9,047 bases of DNA from an uncultured Atopobiaceae bacterium. Lineage in GTDB: Bacteria; Actinomycetota; Coriobacteriia; Coriobacteriales; Atopobiaceae. The notes beneath the pieces were generated by a model. That model did not search any database and was not told where the DNA came from. It saw nothing but the letters and a program-made list of their open reading frames with translations. Below are positions 1 to 5,144 of the stretch, one piece after another. Numbering within the stretch: position 1 is the stretch's first letter; each line of letters opens with the position of its first letter. The position numbers were made by a program, and so were the translations under genes. The DNA is taken from positions 1 to 9,047 of the forward strand of contig CAAGLU010000336.1 in NCBI GenBank assembly GCA_900770865.1. The letters run 5' to 3'.

Positions 1-390
1 CTAGTGCCCCAGGCGACCGACGGTGTTGTTCCACAGGCCCTTGGCACCGGCGCCAACCACCTGGAAGAACGAGGGCGAGCGCAGGAGACGCTCGGCGGGA
101 ACGTGCTCGCGGATGGCGCGCAGACACGCCTTGTTGTCGCCGGTCGAGAAGGTAAAGTGACGACCATCCTTCACGAAGATGGCAAAGCGGGGAATCGTCT
201 TCTTCGCAATGACCGACGCCGAGACGTAATCGACCTCGTCCCAGGGAATCTGGATGTAGTCCTCGACGTTCTTCTCGTTGTAGTACTCGAAGGCCACGTC
301 GCCCAGCATCACGTTTCCGCCGGAAGTGAGCCCGTCGAGGTTAGTCGCACGGTCCGTGTAGTCGACCTTCGTGTTCTGAGACTGCGCCAT
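1..390 (-). CDS. manO: ManO / DUF956 family protein of the mannose PTS operon
   Basis: A 129-residue protein, complete: the TAG stop occupies the first three bases of the window. It matches the DUF956 (ManO) family throughout. The N-terminus MAQSQNTKVD is close to the family start, the core reads NVEDYIQIPWDEVDYVSASV (residues 41-60), and a second block FAIFVKDGRHFTFSTGD follows at about 69-85. No membrane segment or DNA-binding helix-turn-helix is visible. In many Firmicutes the family is encoded last in manLMN-type operons and has been linked to control of the operon; its biochemical role is not settled. The ATG at 390-388 is chosen because a GAGGAGGG ribosome site lies about 9 bases upstream and the family similarity starts there. 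It is 163 bp from the EIID gene, with an intrinsic terminator in between, so its expression probably depends on readthrough. Confidence 0.9.
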   Translation of the reverse strand: MAQSQNTKVDYTDRATNLDGLTSGGNVMLGDVAFEYYNEKNVEDYIQIPWDEVDYVSASVIAKKTIPRFAIFVKDGRHFTFSTGDNKACLRAIREHVPAERLLRSPSFFQVVGAGAKGLWNNTVGRLGH

Positions 391-458
391 GTGGTGGCAC
401 CCTCCTCGATTCCGTACTACAGGCAACGGCGATAACAGCCGCCGCACCCTTCCCCCAA

Positions 459-501
459 CAAAAACGGGGCCGCACCCCACCAGCGTAGCAGGGTGCGGCC
501 C
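459..501 (-). terminator. Intrinsic terminator between manZ and manO
   Basis: Read on the minus strand, an 11-bp perfect stem GGGCCGCACCC / GGGTGCGGCCC (bases 501-491 and 477-467) encloses a 13-base loop and is followed by CG and TTTTT (464-460). This is a classical Rho-independent terminator, inside the operon and about 50 bases after the manZ stop. It should end most transcripts after manXYZ and leave manO to partial readthrough. A third copy of the arm, GGGTGCGGC, lies just downstream at 449-441. Confidence 0.88.
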
Positions 502-553
502 ACAGTATGCGCCATTCTCGTCGACGCGACGTCCGGATGACCGGAGCAGAAGC

Positions 554-1486
554 CTAGAGCAGGCCGATGAGGCGGCCGACGATGCCCACGCCAAAGAGGG
601 CGAGGATGATGACAATCGGCGAGACGTTCTTCTTCAGCAGCTTGCACACGAACAGCGTGAGGGCCACGGCTGCGAGGCCAGGGATCAGCGAGTCGAGGTT
701 CTGCTGGAGGGTGGTGACCTTCATCTGGTCAAGGCCGTTGGCACCGAGCGAGGCGTACTGCGTGAGCGCGCTCTTGATGCCCTCAGCGTCGCCAGTGATG
801 GTCGACCAGTCAATGTAGGCACCAGCCTGCTGCTGGATCGTGGAGACAACCGGCTTGAAGCTGATGGTGACCCAACGCTCGACCAGAGCGCCGATGACGA
901 ACATACCAAGGATGGAAGCGCCCTCGGTGATCTTGCCGAGCTTGCCGCCCGAGAGATCCTTCGAGATGTCGGCACCAGCCTTGTAGCCAGCCTCCTGGGT
1001 GTACCAGAGGAAGGCAAGGCGGATGACGTTCCAGAGCACGAAGAACAGGATGGGGCCAAGCGGAGAGCCGCCCAGTGCCAGGGAGGCACCAAGGGCACCC
1101 AGCAGCGGGCGCACCGTGTACCAGAAGACAGGGTCGCCGACGCCGGCGAGAGGACCCATCATACCGACCTTGACGCCCTGGATGGTGACGTCGTCGATGG
1201 GCTCGCCGTTGGCGCGGCCCTCCTCGAGGGCGAGGGTGACGCCGATGACGGGGGCGGAGACGTACGGGTGCGTGTTGTAGAACTCGAGGTGACGCTTCAG
1301 GGCCGCGATCTGGTCATCCCTGTTGGGATAGAGCTTCTTGATCGCAGGGATCATTGAGTAGCACCAGCCGCCGTTCTGCATACGCTCGTAGTTCCACGAG
1401 CCCTGCAGGTACTGGTGACGGTTGAAGACCGCAAGGCGATCCTGCTTGGTAAGGTGGATGCCCTTCTCCTGAATCTCTTCTGCCAT
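554..1486 (-). CDS. manZ: PTS mannose-family transporter subunit IID
   Basis: A 310-residue EIID membrane subunit of a mannose-family phosphotransferase system. With EIIC it forms the sugar channel across the cytoplasmic membrane. Family marks are the N-terminal block HLTKQDRLAVFNRHQYLQGS (11-30) followed by WNYERMQNGGWCYSMIPAIK, and the very conserved MMGPLAGVGDPVFW at 109-122. Hydrophobic segments lie at about 125-160 and 190-206, and a C-terminal membrane segment at about 268-308. It is somewhat longer than E. coli ManZ (about 283-286 residues); the extra length is mostly in the stretch at about 205-265 before the last membrane segment. The ATG at 1486 has an AAGGGAG ribosome site about 11 bases upstream. 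Only 24 bases separate it from manY, so the two are cotranscribed. Sugar specificity cannot be read from the sequence; mannose, glucose and glucosamine are typical. Confidence 0.95.
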   Translation of the reverse strand: MAEEIQEKGIHLTKQDRLAVFNRHQYLQGSWNYERMQNGGWCYSMIPAIKKLYPNRDDQIAALKRHLEFYNTHPYVSAPVIGVTLALEEGRANGEPIDDVTIQGVKVGMMGPLAGVGDPVFWYTVRPLLGALGASLALGGSPLGPILFFVLWNVIRLAFLWYTQEAGYKAGADISKDLSGGKLGKITEGASILGMFVIGALVERWVTISFKPVVSTIQQQAGAYIDWSTITGDAEGIKSALTQYASLGANGLDQMKVTTLQQNLDSLIPGLAAVALTLFVCKLLKKNVSPIVIILALFGVGIVGRLIGLL

Positions 1487-1510
1487 TGCTAATCACACTC
1501 CCTTGCAAGC

Positions 1511-2326
1511 CTAGTAGTTGTCGATGATGTCGCCCAGCGGATCGCCAGAGCCCACGGCACCGGAGCCGCCGTTCTGCTTGGCATACTCCTTGAGGCCAAG
1601 GTAGATGAAGGCCAGGGAGAGACCGATGACGCCAAGGGCGATAAGGGTGAGCTGGGAGATGGCAGCGAGGACGAAGCCGAGCGCGAAGAAGGGCCAGACC
1701 TCCTTGGTGGCCATCATGTTGATGACCATGGCGTAGCCCACGCAGCAGACCATGCCGCCGCCAACTGCCATGCCGCCAGAGAGCCAGGCGGGCATAGCGT
1801 TGAGGGCCGCGGTCACGGCGTCGCCGGGGATGAAGCAGAGGGCTGCGGCCGGGATGGCGATACGGGCACCCTGCATGCAGATTGCAGCGATCTGCCAACG
1901 CTCGATGCCGGCCATGTCGTCATTCTCGGCGCACTTGTCCATACCGTGGACCATAGCCGTTGCGATGGTGCGGCAGACCATGGTGAGGAAGAGGCCAGCG
2001 ACGGACAGAGGCACGGCGACGGCGATGGAGGTGGTCATGGCCTCGGTGGGGTCGGAGCCGCCGTTGATGGCGATAACCATCAGAATGGCGGAGGCGACGG
2101 AGGCGAGAGCCGCATCAGGAGCGACGGCAGCGCCGATGTTGGCCCAACCAAGGGCAATCATCTGAAGCGAGCCGCCCAGGAGGATTCCCTCCGTGGGGTG
2201 ACCGGTCACAAGGCCAATGAGCGTGCATGCGACCAGAGGCTGGTGGAACTCCCACTCGTCGAGGATGCCCTCCATGCCTGCCAGGAAGGCAACAATAATC
2301 ACGAGCAAGACTGATATTGGTGACAT
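1511..2326 (-). CDS. manY: PTS mannose-family transporter subunit IIC
   Basis: A 271-residue EIIC, the usual length for the family. It starts MSPISVLLVIIVAFLAGMEG and contains the characteristic block QPLVACTLIGLVTGHPTEGI (29-48), then LLGGSLQMIALGWANIGAAV (49-68) and APDAALASVASAI (69-81). Several hydrophobic helices follow: about 75-88, 100-122, 147-166, 183-204 and 210-245. The C-terminal tail (250-271) is hydrophilic and Gly/Asp-rich. It forms the translocation pathway together with EIID. The start is well supported: AAGGAGGGG sits a few bases before the ATG, and the gene begins 15 bases after the manX stop, so it is part of the same operon. Confidence 0.95.
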   Translation of the reverse strand: MSPISVLLVIIVAFLAGMEGILDEWEFHQPLVACTLIGLVTGHPTEGILLGGSLQMIALGWANIGAAVAPDAALASVASAILMVIAINGGSDPTEAMTTSIAVAVPLSVAGLFLTMVCRTIATAMVHGMDKCAENDDMAGIERWQIAAICMQGARIAIPAAALCFIPGDAVTAALNAMPAWLSGGMAVGGGMVCCVGYAMVINMMATKEVWPFFALGFVLAAISQLTLIALGVIGLSLAFIYLGLKEYAKQNGGSGAVGSGDPLGDIIDNY

Positions 2327-2341
2327 AACCCCTCCTTATCC

Positions 2342-3352
2342 CTACTTGTTGGCTGCCTGCGCGGCAAGCTCGTCCTTAGCCTTCTTGATGACGGCGTCGT
2401 AGGACTCCGCCTTGTCGGCCGGGACCTTGCGGATGTCGAACTCGACGCCCTTGGACTTGATCTTCTCGAGGGTGTCAACATCGTCCTGGTCCATGGCGAG
2501 GGCGTTGGTCACGACGACCTTGCCCACGGAGTGAGCCATGGAGCCAAGGTTGAGCTTCTTGACGGGCACACCGCCCTCAATGGCGCGGAGGGCGTCCTGC
2601 GGGGTCTCGAAGAGGAGCATGGCATGCGTGTTGCCAAAGCGGGGGTCCTTCGCGATCTCGCAGATCTTCTTGATGGGAACCACGTGCACGTGGACTCCTG
2701 GAGGGGCCGCCTGGATGATCATGGTCTTGCGGAGCTGGTCCGAGGCAACGCCGTCGGAGCAGACAATGATGCGGTCGGGGTTGGCCGCCTTGGTCCAGGT
2801 GGTTGCAACCTGGCCGTGGAGCAGACGGGTGTCGACGCGCGCGAACACAATCTTGATGTGCCCGTCGCCGATGACCGTCCCCTCCGGAATGGCGCCCGCG
2901 GGCACTGCAGTAGCCGCCGCGGCAGCTGCGGGAGCAGCCTCCTTGGGCTCGAGCTCCTCGGGCTTGATGCGAATGCCGTTCTTTGCCTCGGTGAAGACGT
3001 CCTTGGCGATAGCAGCCGCGGTTTCCTCACTCATGCGATCACCGTAGGCCTGGATGAGCATGGGCAGGTTGAGACCCGTCACCATGACCCAGTCCTCGTG
3101 GCCCTCGCTCGCAAGCAGGCCGTTGACCTGGTTGAATGGAGTGGCGCCCCAAAGGTCGACGAAGAAGAGCACGTGCTCCTGCTCATCGAACGATGCGACG
3201 GCATCCTTCAGCTTCGCCTTGAGGTCATCGGGACCCATGTCGGGGGTCAGGGTCACAGCAGCGACATCCTTCTGCGGCCCAAAGATCATCTGGCCGGATT
3301 CCATGATCCCCTCGGCGAACTTGCCGTGGCTGGCTAGAACGATACTGACCAT
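2342..3352 (-). CDS. manX: PTS mannose-family fused EIIA-EIIB component
   Basis: A 336-residue cytoplasmic protein with two phosphotransfer domains. The EIIA domain (about 1-130) begins MVSIVLASHG, where His9 is the expected site phosphorylated by HPr; VDLWGATPFNQVNGLL (65-80) is a further family block. A linker of Ala/Pro/Glu (about 132-158) leads to the EIIB domain (about 163-330), whose active-site block ARVDTRLLHGQV places the second phosphohistidine at His179. EIIB hands the phosphate to the sugar carried by EIIC/EIID. The domain order and length are like E. coli ManX, so it is a normal fusion. The ATG at 3352 has an AAGGAGG site four bases upstream (3363-3357). It is the first gene of the operon, following a leader of about 100 bases if the TATAAT at 3467-3462 is the promoter. 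Confidence 0.96.
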   Translation of the reverse strand: MVSIVLASHGKFAEGIMESGQMIFGPQKDVAAVTLTPDMGPDDLKAKLKDAVASFDEQEHVLFFVDLWGATPFNQVNGLLASEGHEDWVMVTGLNLPMLIQAYGDRMSEETAAAIAKDVFTEAKNGIRIKPEELEPKEAAPAAAAAATAVPAGAIPEGTVIGDGHIKIVFARVDTRLLHGQVATTWTKAANPDRIIVCSDGVASDQLRKTMIIQAAPPGVHVHVVPIKKICEIAKDPRFGNTHAMLLFETPQDALRAIEGGVPVKKLNLGSMAHSVGKVVVTNALAMDQDDVDTLEKIKSKGVEFDIRKVPADKAESYDAVIKKAKDELAAQAANK

Positions 3353-3356
3353 TCTT

Positions 3357-3363
3357 CCTCCTT
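3357..3363 (-). promoter_or_regulatory. Ribosome binding site of manX
   Basis: AAGGAGG is read on the minus strand four bases before the manX ATG. It is the full anti-16S match and the strongest site in the window, consistent with high expression of the transporter. Confidence 0.85.
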
Positions 3364-3398
3364 ACGCATATCTCGTACCGCCAACAGATAACGCGTCA

Positions 3399-3464
3399 AA
3401 TGTGAAGAGGCGTTCATGCTTTCTTCTCCCATCCTTCATGCCTCGTTCACACCGGCTTCACATT
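3399..3464. repeat. 9-bp inverted repeat AATGTGAAG/CTTCACATT at the man promoter
   Basis: On the plus strand AATGTGAAG lies at 3399-3407 and its exact reverse complement CTTCACATT at 3456-3464. The upstream arm overlaps the TATAAT (3462-3467), so on the minus strand it reads TATAATGTGAAG. Next to it a second GTGAA lies 11 bases further on, in GTGTGAACG. A dyad placed on the -10 with a partner about 50 bp inside the leader would suit a repressor binding at two sites. That role is inference from position only. Confidence 0.5.
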
Positions 3465-3686
3465 ATAGGACATGGAAGACTTTCGTATGTGGGTAATATT
3501 GTTGTTTAGAAAATTCGACTTGGTCGAGCAACTTTGTTTGTCAATCTACTTACCGGCCTGAATACTACGACCTGAAGGCAAAAGTCGTTCATACAAGTTG
3601 GTGAACGGTATCCATCGCTGGGTCTCTTACGAAAAAAATAACGATAATCCCAAGGTCAACGTAGGAATTTCTCCTAACGCCGTTCA
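3411..3686. repeat. Five copies of the hexamer CGTTCA in the man control region
   Basis: CGTTCA occurs on the plus strand at 3411-3416, 3444-3449, 3586-3591 and 3681-3686, and as TGAACG at 3602-3607. Chance would give well under one in this length on both strands. Two copies extend to a 9-base identity, CCGTTCACC at 3680-3688 and GGTGAACGG at 3600-3608, in opposite orientation. The spacing is not regular. They may be binding sites for a regulator of the PTS operon. Confidence 0.5.
3462..3467 (-). promoter_or_regulatory. Consensus -10 element of the man operon promoter
   Basis: A perfect TATAAT is read on the minus strand, about 110 bases before the manX ATG, in the only strongly AT-rich stretch of the window. 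With spacers of 16-18 bases the -35 candidates are CATACG, ACATAC and CACATA, which do not resemble TTGACA, and there is no TGn extension. A strong -10 without a -35 suggests dependence on an activator. A weaker alternative is TTGCTC-17-TAAACA further upstream, around 3500-3530. The transcription start would be near 3455. Confidence 0.5.
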
Positions 3687-3794
3687 CCGATTTGCGTGCC
3701 GCGAACGGAGAATAGAGAAAGGCCAGCGACGCGACCAGCTACCGCCCACGCGCCATTTTGGCGCCCGAGGGGCCCAGCGCGTTTCTCGTCTGAA

Positions 3795-3836
3795 TCAAAA
3801 TCGCCCTTCCGGCGACATTTTGTCTCCGGAAGAGCG
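3795..3836 (-). terminator. Second tandem intrinsic terminator after the M24 peptidase gene
   Basis: On the minus strand CGCTCTTCCGG (3836-3826) pairs with CCGGAAGGGCG (3812-3802), 11 pairs with one G-U. A further inner GACA/TGTC stem around AAA sits in the loop. ATTTTGATT follows. The reverse strand also gives a stem followed by TCTTTGTT, so it could act in both directions. Confidence 0.75.
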
Positions 3837-3854
3837 TCTTTGTTGCATATGGCG

Positions 3855-3898
3855 AGAAAAACGGCTCTCCGGCGACAGCGCACTACCACCGGAGAGCC
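3855..3898 (-). terminator. First tandem intrinsic terminator after the M24 peptidase gene
   Basis: A perfect 10-bp stem GGCTCTCCGG (3898-3889) / CCGGAGAGCC (3872-3863) with a 16-base loop is followed on the minus strand by GTTTTTCTC. It lies about 30 bases past the peptidase stop codon and should end the ruvX-to-peptidase transcripts before the man operon promoter. Confidence 0.85.
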
Positions 3899-3922
3899 AA
3901 GGGCGCAAGCAAACGCGAGCGC

Positions 3923-3940
3923 TCCCCTGCTAGCAGGGGA
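3923..3940. repeat. 18-bp perfect palindrome across the M24 peptidase stop codon
   Basis: TCCCCTGCTAGCAGGGGA is an uninterrupted palindrome whose centre is the TAG stop of the peptidase gene. As RNA it can form a 7-bp stem with a CUAG loop. There is no T-tract, so it is not itself a terminator; the true terminators begin about 25 bases later. It could be a protein-binding site or a 3'-end stabilising hairpin. Confidence 0.6.
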
Positions 3941-5057
3941 TGCACACCAGCTCGTGGGGCGACTGGGTGAAGACCTCGTAGCCGTTCTCGGTGACGATAC
4001 CAAAGTCCTCCACGCGCACGCCAAACTGCCCAGGCAGGTACGTACCCGGCTCCACGGTGATCACCGAGCCAGCGGGGATGGGCTTGTCGTTCCTCATGTT
4101 GAACATAGGCTGCTCGTGAATCTCCAGACCCACGCCGTGGCCAAGGCCGTGCACGAAGCAGTACTCGGAGAAGCCAGCCTCGCAGATGACCTTGTGCGCA
4201 AGCTCATGGATCTCGCGGCCAATGACGCCCGCGTGAATAGCTGCCTCACAGGCCTCGTTCGCCGCACGCGTTGCCTCGTAGACCTTGCGCTGAAGATCGC
4301 TGGGCTCACCCACGCAGACCGTGCGCGTCATGTCGGAGTGGTAATCGTGGTAGCCGGCGCCGTAGTCCATCACGATCATGTCGCCGCGCTGGATCACACG
4401 CTCGCCGGGCTGGGCGTGGGGGTTGGCACCGTTGGGGCCGGAGGCGATGATCGAGTCAAAGGAGAGCGAGTCGGCACCGTTCGAGAGCATCCAGCCCTCC
4501 AGCTCGGCGCGGACCTGCTGCTCGGTGAGGCCGGGCTTGATGTAGCCGCAGATGTGCTCGAAAGCCGCGTCGGTGATCGACTGCGCGTGGCGCATGAGCT
4601 CGACCTCCTCGGCATCCTTCACGATGCGCAGGTTGGCGATGTCACCGTGCAGGCGCGGCGTGAGGACGGCCACAGACGCCTTGGCGCACTCCTCGCCCAG
4701 CGCATCAAAGAAGGCCAGGTCGCAGGTGTCCTCGACGGCAACCACACGCGAGCGCGTCTCGCGGATGCGCTGCGCCGCCCACCAGGCAGGGGTCACGATG
4801 TCCATGTCAAGTTTCCAGGGGGTGTCTGCCCCAAGGCGGCTCTGGAAGGTGCCGTAGTAGCGGGAGTCCGTGTGGAGCCACAGACCGTCAGCAGTAATGA
4901 AAGCTGTGTGCGCGACCTCGTCGTCGAAGGTGCGCTCGGCACCGGTGAGCCAGCGCAGGTCAGGGTTGTTGCGAAGAATCGCCGCGTCATAGCCCCTCTC
5001 GGCCATGAGCGCGCGGAACCTCTCGACGCGAGCGGCGCAAGCTTGTGCATCTGCCAT
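3930..5057 (-). CDS. M24 family metallopeptidase, Xaa-Pro aminopeptidase/dipeptidase type
   Basis: A 375-residue cytoplasmic 'pita-bread' metallopeptidase that would remove N-terminal residues preceding proline or split Xaa-Pro dipeptides. The N-terminal creatinase-like domain (about 8-140) includes YDAAILRNNPDLRWLTG. The catalytic domain (about 150-370) has all five dinuclear metal ligands: Asp231 and Asp242 in the block MDYGAGYHDYHSDMTRT, His307 in HGLGHGVG, Glu336 in VEPGTY and Glu350 in VRVEDFG. The substrate-side histidines His214 (NPHAQPG) and His314 (EIHEQP) are also present, so it should be active. PepP and PepQ cannot be told apart safely from this. The ATG at 5057 has only a weak AGAGAG-type ribosome site. 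It is 87 bp from the AroB-like gene, with a hairpin in the gap, and is followed by two terminators. An efp gene, a common neighbour in other actinobacteria, is absent here. Confidence 0.92.
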   Translation of the reverse strand: MADAQACAARVERFRALMAERGYDAAILRNNPDLRWLTGAERTFDDEVAHTAFITADGLWLHTDSRYYGTFQSRLGADTPWKLDMDIVTPAWWAAQRIRETRSRVVAVEDTCDLAFFDALGEECAKASVAVLTPRLHGDIANLRIVKDAEEVELMRHAQSITDAAFEHICGYIKPGLTEQQVRAELEGWMLSNGADSLSFDSIIASGPNGANPHAQPGERVIQRGDMIVMDYGAGYHDYHSDMTRTVCVGEPSDLQRKVYEATRAANEACEAAIHAGVIGREIHELAHKVICEAGFSEYCFVHGLGHGVGLEIHEQPMFNMRNDKPIPAGSVITVEPGTYLPGQFGVRVEDFGIVTENGYEVFTQSPHELVCIPC

Positions 5058-5100
5058 GTTTCTCTCTTCTCTCTTGCAATGCGGACAGTAGTGACGTGTG

Positions 5101-5128
5101 ACGCCGCCCGCACATAGGCAGACGGCGC
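5101..5128 (-). other. Strong RNA hairpin between the AroB-like gene and the peptidase gene
   Basis: As minus-strand RNA, CGCCGUCUGC (5127-5118) pairs with GCGGGCGGCG (5111-5102) through 10 pairs, two of them G-U, plus a closing G-U at 5128/5101, around the loop CUAUGU. On the plus strand the same two positions become C/A mismatches, so the structure is complete only in the coding-direction RNA. No U-tract follows, so a standard intrinsic terminator is unlikely. A Rho-linked, processing or attenuation role is possible. Confidence 0.55.
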
Positions 5129-5144
5129 GGGTAGAACCGGTCTT

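Larger units (their letters stand above)
3353..3794 (-). promoter_or_regulatory. AT-rich control region upstream of the mannose PTS operon
   Basis: This gene-free stretch lies between the terminators of the peptidase gene and manX. Its part from about 3380 to 3670 is clearly richer in A/T than the flanking genes. It holds a consensus -10, repeated CGTTCA hexamers, an inverted repeat over the -10, a short dyad TCGAC-CAA-GTCGA at about 3515-3527, and a GCGCCA-TTT-TGGCGC hairpin at 3750-3764. I find no convincing sigma-54 -24/-12 element (GG-N10-GC in a TGGCAC context), although sigma-54 with LevR/ManR drives man operons in some Firmicutes. I also find no catabolite-repression (cre) palindrome. 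A plus-strand open frame at 3598-3933 runs straight through both terminators and is not considered a gene. Confidence 0.6.

Noticed and set aside
389..1357. Plus-strand open frame of 322 codons opposite manZ
   Set aside because: It is an antisense shadow of the well-supported EIID gene, runs through the terminator at 459-501, has no ribosome site, and is dominated by Asp/Glu/Arg/Gly.
2890..2960. Ala-rich codons in manX as a repeat expansion
   Set aside because: This is the ordinary Ala/Pro interdomain linker of fused EIIAB proteins, and no exact DNA repeat unit is present.
2531..3337. Plus-strand open frame of 268 codons opposite manX
   Set aside because: It is a shadow of the fused EIIAB gene, whose domains and active-site histidines are clear on the other strand.
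3360..3390. Possible sigma-54 promoter in TTGGCGGTACGAGATATGCG
   Set aside because: The GG and GC are 13 bases apart instead of 10, and the site would lie almost on the ribosome binding site of manX.
3639..3660. TTGACC followed by a T-run as a promoter or terminator
   Set aside because: No -10 hexamer lies at a 16-18 base spacing, and no GC-rich stem precedes the T-run.
3598..3933. Plus-strand open frame of 111 codons in the gap before the man operon
   Set aside because: It crosses both terminator hairpins and the palindrome, has no G/C third-position bias in its first half, and matches no family.
3696..5117. Long plus-strand open frame of 473 codons opposite the M24 peptidase
   Set aside because: It begins inside the terminator region and mirrors the peptidase gene. 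Its Arg/His/Val-rich composition is typical of an antisense frame in high-GC DNA, and no protein family is recognisable.
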